Below are positions 1-5,553 of a stretch of DNA of 6,662 nucleotides, in pieces. Under the pieces are notes generated by a model. The model ran no database searches and was not told the DNA's origin. It was given only the letters and a program-made list of their open reading frames with translations. Origin of the DNA: Trueperaceae bacterium. Lineage in GTDB: Bacteria; Deinococcota; Deinococci; Deinococcales; Trueperaceae. The number at the start of each line of letters is the position of its first letter. Positions within the stretch are counted from its first letter, which is position 1. The stretch spans positions 1-6,662 of the forward strand of contig SLSQ01000248.1 in NCBI GenBank assembly GCA_007130355.1, written 5' to 3'. The position numbers and the translations under genes are program-made.

Positions 1-1214
1 CCGATCTCGGGGAACGAGTGCGTCGTGAGGTCGCGGATCAGGTGCATGGCGACCATGCGGGGCACGACGAGCTCCTGGCGTCTCCCCTTCGAGAGGACCT
101 CGTCCGGCTCGGCGCCGAACTTCTTGGCGACCACGCGCAGGATCTCCGGCATCGTGAGCGCCGTCTCGCTGGGCGCGAACACGTCGGAGAGCGCCTGCGC
201 CGCGCCCTGCCGGGTGAGCGGCACGTCGTTCATGCTGGCGAACACGATCACGCGCACCAGGGCGCCTTCGAGCTCGCGGATGTTGCTGGTCGCGTGCCGG
301 GCGATGTAGTCGATCACTTCGTCCGGAACCTTCACGCCGCGGTACTCCGCGTTCATGGTGAGGATCGCGATGCGCGTCTCGAGCTCGGGCGGCTGGATGT
401 CCGTGATCAGGCCCCACTCGAAGCGGCTGCGGAGGCGGTTCTCGAGGGTGGGGATGTCCTTCGGCGGGCGGTCGGAGCTCACGATGATCTGCTTGCCCGA
501 CTCGTAGAGCGCGTTGAAGGTGTGGAAGAACTCCTCCTGGGTGCGCTCCTTGCCGGCGATGAACTGGACGTCGTCGATCAGCAGCAGGTCGATCGAGCGG
601 TAGCGGTCGCGGAACGCGGTCATCCGGTCCTCGCGGATCGCGGTGATCAGGTCGTTCGTGAACGTCTCGGTGGTCACGTACTCGATCTGCAGGTCCGGAT
701 ACCGACCGAGCACCGCATGCCCGACGGCGTGCATCAGGTGCGTCTTGCCGAGGCCGGCGTCGCCGTAGAGGAACAGCGGATTGTAGGCGCGGCCCGGCGC
801 CTCGGCCACCGCCAGGGCGGCGGCGTGGGCCAGGTTGTTGTTCGGCCCGACGACGAAGTTGCTGAACACGTACTTCGGATTGAGGGCCGCCGGGGCGGGC
901 GCCTTGCGGACCGGTGCGGACTCGGTTTCGGCCGCCTTGAACATGTCCTGCTGTTCGGTCTGTTGGAACGGGACCACCTGGAAGGCGACCTTCGGAGCGG
1001 AGGCGCCGAGATCCTTGAGCGCCGTTTCGAGGACCGGGGCGTAGTGGGACTTGAGCCAGTCGCGCGCGAACGAGTGCGGAACCCCGATGGTGTACGCGCC
1101 GTTCTCGACCCCGAGGGGCCGCACCTGTTGGAACCAGGTCCTGTATTCGACGTCGGGGATCTGCTCCCGGACGTACGCGAGAATGTCGTCCCAGATGGAT
1201 CGATCGTGATTCAT
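1..1214 (-). CDS. dnaA: Chromosomal replication initiator DnaA (partial, C-terminus beyond left edge)
   Basis: DnaA is the AAA+ ATPase that binds origin DnaA boxes, melts the origin and recruits the replicative helicase. Reading leftward from ATG at 1214, 404 codons are present. Domain I starts with IWDDILAYV and the WFQ segment (about residues 7-28). A short linker follows (about 86-110), unlike the very long domain II of Streptomyces. The AAA+ domain opens at NPKYVFSNFVVGPNN (from 112) and shows Walker A GDAGLGKTH (151-159), Walker B LLLIDDVQF (210-218), a sensor I segment with VSSDRPPKDI, the arginine-finger box NRLRSRFEWG, and sensor II NIRELEGAL. The frame runs off the window at HSFPEIG in domain IV, just before the expected GGRDHTTV-type DNA-binding signature, so roughly 40-50 residues should lie outside. 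The start is supported by GGAGGA eight bases upstream. It is divergent from mnmG, and no frameshift is seen. Confidence 0.97.
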   Translation of the reverse strand, partial: MNHDRSIWDDILAYVREQIPDVEYRTWFQQVRPLGVENGAYTIGVPHSFARDWLKSHYAPVLETALKDLGASAPKVAFQVVPFQQTEQQDMFKAAETESAPVRKAPAPAALNPKYVFSNFVVGPNNNLAHAAALAVAEAPGRAYNPLFLYGDAGLGKTHLMHAVGHAVLGRYPDLQIEYVTTETFTNDLITAIREDRMTAFRDRYRSIDLLLIDDVQFIAGKERTQEEFFHTFNALYESGKQIIVSSDRPPKDIPTLENRLRSRFEWGLITDIQPPELETRIAILTMNAEYRGVKVPDEVIDYIARHATSNIRELEGALVRVIVFASMNDVPLTRQGAAQALSDVFAPSETALTMPEILRVVAKKFGAEPDEVLSKGRRQELVVPRMVAMHLIRDLTTHSFPEI

Positions 1215-1222
1215 TCGGCGGG

Positions 1223-1228
1223 TCCTCC
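1223..1228 (-). promoter_or_regulatory. dnaA ribosome binding site inside a small GC hairpin
   Basis: On the minus strand GGAGGA lies eight bases before the dnaA ATG. It overlaps a five-pair all-GC inverted repeat (GGCGG / CCGCC, arms 1217-1221 and 1227-1231, loop 1222-1226), so part of the Shine-Dalgarno could be masked in the mRNA. The sequence match is direct; any effect on translation is inference. Confidence 0.6.
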
Positions 1229-1248
1229 GCCCCGAAGGGCTGACGAGC

Positions 1249-1257
1249 ATCCTATCA
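1249..1257 (-). promoter_or_regulatory. Possible extended -10 element for dnaA
   Basis: The minus strand reads TGATAGGAT here: a TGn extension followed by TAGGAT, a TAnnAT-type -10 hexamer. It would start transcription about 28 bases before the dnaA ATG. No good -35 hexamer is visible 16-19 bases upstream, so this is a weak call based on position and the extended -10 alone. Confidence 0.3.
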
Positions 1258-1340
1258 GACGCCGCCGCCTGGACTGCCGGCGACCGGTCCGGTTCACGCT
1301 ATGCTCGAGGTTCGCCGGCGAGGCACGTGCCCGTCGGACC

Positions 1341-1350
1341 GGAGAGGGGG
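1341..1350 (+). promoter_or_regulatory. mnmG ribosome binding site
   Basis: GGAGAGGGGG ends eight bases before GTG 1359. It supports this GTG as the start rather than the in-frame GTG at 1371, which would cut into the first strand of the FAD-binding fold. Confidence 0.6.
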
Positions 1351-1358
1351 CGACCGAG

Positions 1359-3182
1359 GTGCAGTTCGACGTGATCGTGGTCGGCGGAGGCCACGCGGGC
1401 ATCGAAGCGTCGCTCGCCGCGGCGCGGCTCGGGGCCCGTGTGGCGCTGGCGTTGCCGCATCCCGATCGGATCGGGCTGATGCCGTGCAACCCGGCGATCG
1501 GCGGTCCCGGCAAGTCGCAGCTGGTGTTCGAGGTGCACGCGCTCGGCGGGGCGATGGGCGAGCTCGCCGACGCCACCGCGATCCACGCGCGCACGCTCAA
1601 CGCGAGCAAGGGGCCGGCGGTCCAGTCGCTGCGCGTTCAGAACGAGCGCGACGCCTACGCCAGCGCCGCACGTGCCCGGATCGAGGCGACGCCGGGGATC
1701 GAGATCGTACGGGGCGAGGTCGCGGCGCCGCACGTCGAGGACGGCCGCGTGCGCGGCGTCGCGCTGACCGACGGCCGGGTGGTGCGGGCGCCGTCGGTGG
1801 TGCTCTGCACCGGCACGTTCCTGGCCGGCGTCGTCTGGTACGGCCGCAAGAGTCGGGAGGCCGGCCGGCAGGGCGAGGCGCCGGCGCGCCACCTCTCGCG
1901 AGGCCTCGTGGAGACCGGGCACGCGTTGCACCGCTTCAAGACCGGTACGCCACCGCGGATCCGTTCCGACTCGGTCGACTTCGCGGCGCTCGAGGCGGTG
2001 CCCGCCGACCGGCCGCCGGGCAGCTTCAGCGGCCGTCCCGGACCGCGCGCCGATTCGTCGCCAACTTGGCTCACACGCACGACTCCCATGACGCACCGTC
2101 TGATTCAGGAGAACTTGCACGAATCTGCGATGTACGGTGGCGATATCGAGGGCGAGGGTCCGCGCTACTGCCCGTCGATCGAGGACAAGGTCGTCAAGTT
2201 CGCCGACAAGGACCGCCACCTGCTGTTCGTCGAGCCGGATGGGGTGGACACGAGCGAGGTGTACCTCCAGGGGTTCTCCTCGTCGATGCCGCCGCAGCTG
2301 CAGGACGCCATGATCCGCACCCTCCCCGGGTTCGAGCGGGCCGAGATCCAACGGTATGCGTACGCCGTCGAGTACGACGCGCTCGACCCGTCGCAGCTCG
2401 ACGTGTCGATGATGTCGAAGGCGCTTCCGGGACTGTTCAGCGCCGGCCAGATCAACGGCACCAGCGGCTACGAGGAGGCGGCGGCGCAGGGTCTGATCGC
2501 GGGGGTCAACGCCGCGCGCCACGCCGACGGTGCGGCGCCGGTGACGGTGCGGCGCGACCAGGGCTACCTGGGGGTGTTGCTCGACGACCTGGTCCGCTGG
2601 GGCGTCGACGAGCCGTACCGGATGCTCACCAGCCGCAACGAGCACCGCCTCCTCCACCGACAGGACAACGCCGACGAGCGGCTGACGGAGATCGGTCACG
2701 CCTGGGGTCTCGTCGACGACCGCCGGCGCGACGCGGTCCGCACTTCCTGGGCGCGCGTGCACGCCGAGGTCGACCGCCTGAAGGGCGCCCGGTCGGACGG
2801 CGTAGAGGCAGCGAAGGTGCTCCGGCGGCCGGGCGAGAGCCATGCGTCGGTCGTCGCACGGGTCGGAGCACCGGCCTCTCCCCTGTCGCGCGAGGAAGCG
2901 CGGCGCGTGGAGAACCTGATCCGCTACGAGGCGTACATCGAGCGCAGCCGGCGACATCTCGAAGGCCGCACGGCGTACGAGCGGATCGAACTCCGGTCGT
3001 TGGCGTTCACGGAGGTTCCGAGCCTGTCGAACGAAGGGCGCGAGGTGCTGCAGCGCCATCGCCCCGCGACGCTTGGCGCGGCCCAGCGGCTCCGGGGGGT
3101 CCGCGATAGCGACGTCACCGCCCTGCTTGTGCACGTGAAGCGACGGGGCGGTGTTTCACGTGAAACTTCGGCCGCCGACTGA
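1359..3182 (+). CDS. mnmG: tRNA uridine-5-carboxymethylaminomethyl modification enzyme MnmG (GidA)
   Basis: MnmG is the FAD-dependent partner of the GTPase MnmE; together they install the (carboxymethyl)aminomethyl group on C5 of wobble uridine-34 of certain tRNAs in the cytoplasm. The product is 607 residues, near the usual 620-630. It shows the FAD fold GGGHAG (9-14), MPCNPAIGGPGKS with conserved Cys43, RYCPSIEDKVVKF with catalytic-type Cys271, and SAGQINGTSGYEEAAAQGL (361-379). PYRMLTSRNEHRLLHRQDNADERLTE spans 419-444. The MnmE-binding C-terminal helical domain includes YEAYIERS (523-530) and LSNEGREVLQRHRPATLG (556-573). I chose GTG 1359 because it gives the family-typical VQFDVIVVGGGHAG start and has an AGGGGG tract eight bases upstream; the frame is open further left only as antisense to dnaA. 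The last residues, VSRET plus five more, are encoded by the parS palindrome and what follows it. mnmE is not in this window. Confidence 0.97.
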   Translation: MQFDVIVVGGGHAGIEASLAAARLGARVALALPHPDRIGLMPCNPAIGGPGKSQLVFEVHALGGAMGELADATAIHARTLNASKGPAVQSLRVQNERDAYASAARARIEATPGIEIVRGEVAAPHVEDGRVRGVALTDGRVVRAPSVVLCTGTFLAGVVWYGRKSREAGRQGEAPARHLSRGLVETGHALHRFKTGTPPRIRSDSVDFAALEAVPADRPPGSFSGRPGPRADSSPTWLTRTTPMTHRLIQENLHESAMYGGDIEGEGPRYCPSIEDKVVKFADKDRHLLFVEPDGVDTSEVYLQGFSSSMPPQLQDAMIRTLPGFERAEIQRYAYAVEYDALDPSQLDVSMMSKALPGLFSAGQINGTSGYEEAAAQGLIAGVNAARHADGAAPVTVRRDQGYLGVLLDDLVRWGVDEPYRMLTSRNEHRLLHRQDNADERLTEIGHAWGLVDDRRRDAVRTSWARVHAEVDRLKGARSDGVEAAKVLRRPGESHASVVARVGAPASPLSREEARRVENLIRYEAYIERSRRHLEGRTAYERIELRSLAFTEVPSLSNEGREVLQRHRPATLGAAQRLRGVRDSDVTALLVHVKRRGGVSRETSAAD

Positions 3183-3768
3183 GCGGGACGCGGCGCTCGA
3201 GCGCTATCGGGCGCTGATCGCGCGCTACCACGACACGCTCGACCTGATGTCCCCGAAGGCGTTCGCGAACCTCGAGCGCCACGTCGCGCAAGGGTTCGCG
3301 TACGCCGACGCGCTGGCGGCGCTCTCCCCCGCCCCGACCCGGATGCTGGATCTCGGTTCCGGGGTCGGGCTTCCGGGGATCGTCGTGGCGGCGGCGGTCG
3401 CCGAGCTCCCGATCGAGTTGATCGAACGACGACGCAAGCGTGCGACCTTCCTGCGCATGGCGGCCGCGGCCGTCGTCGACGCGGTGGGGACCGACGTACG
3501 GGTGACCGAAGCCGACGCTCGCGAGGTGTACGGTCCTGCGGTCGACGTCGTCGTGGCCCAAGCGGTCGCCGACTTCGCGACGGTGCACGCGCTGACCGCG
3601 CATCGGCACGGACCGGAGGTGACGCTGCTCGCGCGCAAGGGGCCGACGTGGCGCGACCAGGTCGCCGCGCTCGAGGCCGAGATCGGCTCGGCCGTCGAGG
3701 TCGTGGTCGCGCGCCCGCTGGACCGGGGTGGTACGCTCGTCGCCGTTCGAACTCGCGGCGGCAGCTAA
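3151..3768 (+). CDS. rsmG: RsmG-family (GidB) 16S rRNA methyltransferase, divergent
   Basis: RsmG uses S-adenosylmethionine to methylate N7 of a guanine in the 530 loop of 16S rRNA (G527 in E. coli numbering); its loss gives low-level streptomycin resistance in several bacteria. The 205-residue product has the Rossmann SAM motif MLDLGSGVGLPGIVVA (65-80), ELIERRRKRATFLR (89-102) matching the family's (L)xSxxKRxxFLR strand, and KGP (163-165) matching the ALKG lysine. Several family positions differ: the usual NLT plus RHxxDS stretch reads LDLMSPKAFANLERHVAQGF (30-49), and the conserved (S/A)RA arginine is Gln137 in VAQAVA. The Lys/Arg/Pro-rich C-terminal tail of some homologues is absent. GTG 3151 is chosen because it gives the MFHVK- start common when parS opens rsmG; no strong Shine-Dalgarno is visible and the 32-bp overlap suggests coupling to mnmG. 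The family call is good, but activity is uncertain. Confidence 0.85.
   Translation: MFHVKLRPPTERDAALERYRALIARYHDTLDLMSPKAFANLERHVAQGFAYADALAALSPAPTRMLDLGSGVGLPGIVVAAAVAELPIELIERRRKRATFLRMAAAAVVDAVGTDVRVTEADAREVYGPAVDVVVAQAVADFATVHALTAHRHGPEVTLLARKGPTWRDQVAALEAEIGSAVEVVVARPLDRGGTLVAVRTRGGS
3153..3166. promoter_or_regulatory. parS: parS site 1 (ParB-binding palindrome) in the mnmG/rsmG overlap
   Basis: The perfect 14-bp palindrome GTTTCACGTGAAAC matches the core of the widely conserved chromosomal parS consensus TGTTTCACGTGAAACA. With its flanks it reads T-core-T, so 15 of 16 consensus positions match. It lies where the mnmG 3' end overlaps the rsmG 5' end and is translated as VSRET in mnmG and FHVKL in rsmG. 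ParB would load here as a CTP-dependent clamp and spread; ParA then acts on the complex to segregate origins. About 700 bp upstream of parA, it belongs with the parAB genes. Confidence 0.94.
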
Positions 3769-3771
3769 TCG

Positions 3772-3781
3772 GCCGATCGGC
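3772..3781. repeat. 10-bp perfect palindrome after rsmG
   Basis: GCCGATCGGC lies four bases past the rsmG TAA stop, and TCGGCCGA overlaps it on the left. It is the first of three inverted repeats in the 82-bp rsmG-parA spacer. Short GC palindromes of this size are common at this composition, so on its own it means little. Confidence 0.4.
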
Positions 3782-3785
3782 GTCG

Positions 3786-3805
3786 CCGAACGCGGCCGCG
3801 TTCGG
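3786..3805. repeat. 20-bp perfect palindrome upstream of parA (candidate operator or hairpin)
   Basis: The half-site CCGAACGCGG is followed immediately by its exact reverse complement, giving a 20-bp palindrome with no mismatch. It is noncoding: 17 bases after the rsmG stop and 45 bases before the parA start. A gapless palindrome suits a dimeric DNA-binding protein; as RNA it would fold with eight stem pairs and a GGCC loop. No T tract follows, so it is not a typical intrinsic terminator. It does not resemble parS. A role in controlling parAB is inference. Confidence 0.55.
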
Positions 3806-3813
3806 ATGCGGAG

Positions 3814-3834
3814 CACGACCGGAGAGCGGTCGTG
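3814..3834 (+). repeat. Hairpin directly before the parA ribosome binding site
   Basis: CACGACCG (3814-3821) and CGGTCGTG (3827-3834) are exact inverted arms around a five-base GAGAG loop. The 3' arm ends three bases before the GAGGAGG Shine-Dalgarno of parA. In mRNA it could affect ribosome access or stability. The structure is visible in the sequence; the role is inferred. Confidence 0.5.
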
Positions 3835-3837
3835 GAC

Positions 3838-3844
3838 GAGGAGG
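3838..3844 (+). promoter_or_regulatory. parA ribosome binding site
   Basis: GAGGAGG ends six bases before GTG 3851. It decides the parA start in favour of GTG 3851; the same frame stays open for about 40 codons upstream, back into the end of rsmG, but that stretch has no ParA character. Confidence 0.8.
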
Positions 3845-3850
3845 CGAGGC

Positions 3851-4609
3851 GTGCCGATCGTCGGCGTGAGCAACCAGAAGGGCGGCGTCGGTAAGACCAC
3901 CACCGCGGTGAACCTCGCTGCGGCGCTGGCCGAGAACCGGCGCGTCTTGTTGGTCGATCTCGACCCTCAGGCGAACGCCACCTCCGGCGTGGGCGTGGTC
4001 GATCCGGAGCACACCATCTACGACGTGCTGGTCGGCGAGGTCTCGGCCCGACGCGCCGTGGTCCCGACCGACACCGACGGGCTGTTCGTGCTACCGGCAT
4101 CCGCGGACCTGGCGGGCGCCGCGGTCGAACTGGACGCGAGCGAGGACGACCTCACCCTGCTCCGGAAGGCGCTGATCGGCGTACGCCCGAGCTATGACTT
4201 CATCGTCGTGGACGCGCCGCCGTCGATCGGGGCGCTCACGCTGAACGGGCTGGTGGCGTCGGATCGGCTCGTCGTGCCGCTCCAGGCCGAGTACTACGCG
4301 CTGGAGGGGATCGCCGCCATGATGGAGACGATCGAACGGGTCCAGGGCGGCCTGAACCCGGCGCTGTCGATCCTCGGGATCGTGTTGACGATGGCGGACG
4401 GCCGGACGCGCCTGTCGAACCAGGTGGAGGAGAACGTGCGCGGACATTTCGAGGGGTTGGTATTCCGGACGGTGGTGCCAAGGAACGTACGGTTGGCCGA
4501 AGCACCGTCGTACGGGCAGCCGATCTTCGCGTACGCGCCGGCGTCGTACGGGGCTCAAGCGTACCGGCAGCTGGCGGAGGAGGTGCTCGAACGTGCCGCC
4601 GAAGGGTAG
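3851..4609 (+). CDS. parA: Chromosome-partitioning ATPase ParA (Soj)
   Basis: ParA is a deviant Walker ATPase that, bound to ATP, dimerises on nonspecific DNA; ParB at parS triggers hydrolysis and so pulls sister origins apart. In some bacteria the Soj form also modulates DnaA. The 252-residue product matches the usual length of chromosomal Soj proteins and has no N-terminal HTH extension, which points to the chromosomal rather than the long plasmid type. Seen in order: deviant Walker A KGGVGKTT with signature Lys10 (10-17), LLVDLDPQAN (33-42), Walker B FIVVDAPP (117-124), and the VRLAEAPSYGQPI segment (213-225) typical of Soj. The start GTG gives VPIVGVSNQKGG, the normal first strand, behind a strong GAGGAGG. 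The 3' end overlaps parB by 17 bp. It follows rsmG after an 82-bp spacer with several palindromes, so it may be read through from mnmG-rsmG or have its own control. Confidence 0.96.
   Translation: MPIVGVSNQKGGVGKTTTAVNLAAALAENRRVLLVDLDPQANATSGVGVVDPEHTIYDVLVGEVSARRAVVPTDTDGLFVLPASADLAGAAVELDASEDDLTLLRKALIGVRPSYDFIVVDAPPSIGALTLNGLVASDRLVVPLQAEYYALEGIAAMMETIERVQGGLNPALSILGIVLTMADGRTRLSNQVEENVRGHFEGLVFRTVVPRNVRLAEAPSYGQPIFAYAPASYGAQAYRQLAEEVLERAAEG
4576..4583 (+). promoter_or_regulatory. parB ribosome binding site within parA
   Basis: GGAGGAGG inside the last parA codons lies nine bases before GTG 4593. It supports the overlapping start, which yields the conserved basic N-terminus PPKGRSRGLGRGLDALL. 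Confidence 0.7.
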
Positions 4610-5417
4610 GAGCCGAGGGCTCGGTCGCGGACTGGATGCGTTGCTTCCGAAGCCGGAGGCCGGAGGCGTTCGGATGGTGCCCGTCGAGGCGCTGTCCGCG
4701 TCGCCGTACCAGCCGCGGGGGCGCTTCGACGACGAGAAGGTCGCGGAACTCGCGTCCTCGATCGCCGAGAAGGGCGTGCTTCAGCCGCTTCTGGTGCGGC
4801 CGGTCGCTGAGGGGTTCGAGATCGTCGCCGGCGAACGGAGGTTCCGGGCGGCGGTGCAGGCGGGACTCTCGTCGGTGCCCGCCGTCGTGCGGGAGATGGG
4901 CGACCGCGAGACGCTCGAGATCGCGATCGTCGAGAACCTCCAGCGGGAGGACCTGACGCCGGTCGAGGAGGCCCGCGCCTACCAGCGGTTGATCGAGTTC
5001 GGACACGACCAGGCGGGCGTCGCCGAAGCGGTCGGCCGTAGCCGGAGCGCGATCGCGAACACGCTCCGGCTGCTGCGGCTGCCGGAGGGGGCGCAGCAGG
5101 CCCTCGAGGACGGGGAGATCACCTCGGGTCATGCCCGGGCGATCCTCGCGCTGCCGGACGAGGATCGGGCCTGGGCGCTGGAGCGGATCGTGGCGCACGG
5201 TCTGACCGTGCGCCAGGCGGAGGCGCTGCGGCGGCCGACGGAGCACGGTCCACGGCTGCAGCGGGACGCGCGCTACAGCGCGCTGGAGGAGGACCTGGCG
5301 CGGCACGCCGGTACGAAGGTACGCGTGCAAGGGGGAAAACGGGGCCGGGTCGAACTACACTTCCGCTCCGAGGAGGAGCTCGAGCGGATCCTCGAGCTGC
5401 TCGGCTATCAGGCGTAG
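4593..5417 (+). CDS. parB: Chromosome-partitioning protein ParB (Spo0J), CTP-dependent parS-binding clamp
   Basis: ParB binds parS, hydrolyses CTP, closes into a sliding clamp and forms the centromere complex that stimulates ParA and loads SMC. The 274-residue product carries every expected block. The N-terminal ParA-contact motif is RGLGRGLDALLP (8-19). The ParB/Srx-type CTPase domain has SPYQPRGRFDDEKVAELA (37-54), GERRFRAA (80-87) and ENLQREDLTPVEEA (114-127). The helix-turn-helix covers about 138-162 (DQAGVAEAVGRSRSAIANTLRLL), followed by EITSGHARAIL (175-185). The C-terminal dimerisation region is about 228-272, ending in HFRSEEELERILELL. The GTG start lies inside the end of parA, nine bases after GGAGGAGG, so translation is probably coupled. 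Two parS sites flank the gene pair, consistent with a self-contained partition locus. Confidence 0.97.
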   Translation: MPPKGRSRGLGRGLDALLPKPEAGGVRMVPVEALSASPYQPRGRFDDEKVAELASSIAEKGVLQPLLVRPVAEGFEIVAGERRFRAAVQAGLSSVPAVVREMGDRETLEIAIVENLQREDLTPVEEARAYQRLIEFGHDQAGVAEAVGRSRSAIANTLRLLRLPEGAQQALEDGEITSGHARAILALPDEDRAWALERIVAHGLTVRQAEALRRPTEHGPRLQRDARYSALEEDLARHAGTKVRVQGGKRGRVELHFRSEEELERILELLGYQA

Positions 5418-5434
5418 AACGAGCGCCGCTGCAC

Positions 5435-5448
5435 GTTTCACGTGAAAC
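5435..5448. promoter_or_regulatory. parS: parS site 2, downstream of parB
   Basis: A second perfect GTTTCACGTGAAAC palindrome, noncoding, begins 17 bases after the parB stop. It shares 18 identical bases with site 1, including the non-symmetric TTCG on the right, in the same orientation; the left flank differs (C here, T at site 1). With site 1 it brackets rsmG-parA-parB, core to core about 2.3 kb. ParB bound here could spread over its own gene and into the mdh promoter region. Confidence 0.93.
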
Positions 5449-5507
5449 TTCGTCGTAGAGGCCGTCGAGGACGGGATCCGGCCGAGTCCGGCCTGGAATC
5501 GGCCCGG

Positions 5508-5516
5508 TGGTAGGCT
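5508..5516 (+). promoter_or_regulatory. Possible extended -10 promoter element for mdh
   Basis: TGGTAGGCT combines a TGn extension with TAGGCT, which fits the TAnnnT -10 pattern of GC-rich bacteria. It would give a leader of about 78 bases. No clear -35 hexamer lies 16-19 bases upstream. It sits about 60 bases after parS site 2, in the only spacer where an mdh promoter could lie. Confidence 0.35.
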
Positions 5517-5553
5517 GACGCCGTTCGTCGGCCGTCGCCCCGAGCGGCGCGCA

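Larger units (their letters stand above)
1215..1358. other. dnaA-mnmG divergent intergenic region, no DnaA boxes seen
   Basis: This 144-bp spacer carries the 5' ends of two divergent genes. It has no recognisable 9-mer of the TTATCCACA/TTGTCCACA type and no AT-rich unwinding stretch, so it does not look like a replication origin despite adjoining dnaA. It contains two short perfect palindromes, GACCGGTC (1282-1289) and GGCACGTGCC (1322-1331). The second has the CACGTG core of parS but not its arms. TATGCT at 1300-1305 could be a -10 for mnmG, but no -35 accompanies it. Confidence 0.6.

Noticed and set aside
1322..1331. GGCACGTGCC as a third parS
   Set aside because: It shares only the CACGTG core; the arms match almost none of the GTTT/AAAC bases.
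18..1358. Open + strand frame running from position 18 into mnmG, which would make a 1054-residue protein
   Set aside because: The first 447 codons are antisense to dnaA and the spacer and show no domain character; the MnmG family start and a Shine-Dalgarno lie at 1359.
1299..3134. Long minus-strand and alternative + strand frames of about 600 codons across mnmG
   Set aside because: They are rich in Arg, Ala and Gly as expected for shadow frames in GC-rich DNA, and mnmG's conserved motifs fill the region.
3127..3135. TTGTGCACG as a DnaA box
   Set aside because: Only 7 of 9 match TTGTCCACA, it is isolated and lies in conserved mnmG coding sequence; similar 7/9 hits elsewhere also look like chance.
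3728..3850. N-terminal extension of ParA by 41 residues from an upstream start
   Set aside because: It overlaps the end of rsmG and has no ParA-like sequence; GAGGAGG six bases before GTG 3851 and the normal Soj length favour the shorter form.
2924..4012. Minus-strand frame of 362 codons over the mnmG end, rsmG and the parA start
   Set aside because: Low-complexity Arg/Pro composition, no recognisable motif, and opposite three well-supported genes.
5377..5398. Inverted repeat AGCTCGAG / CTCGAGCT near the parB end as a terminator
   Set aside because: It is coding (ELERILEL) and explained by repeated Leu-Glu codons; no T tract follows.
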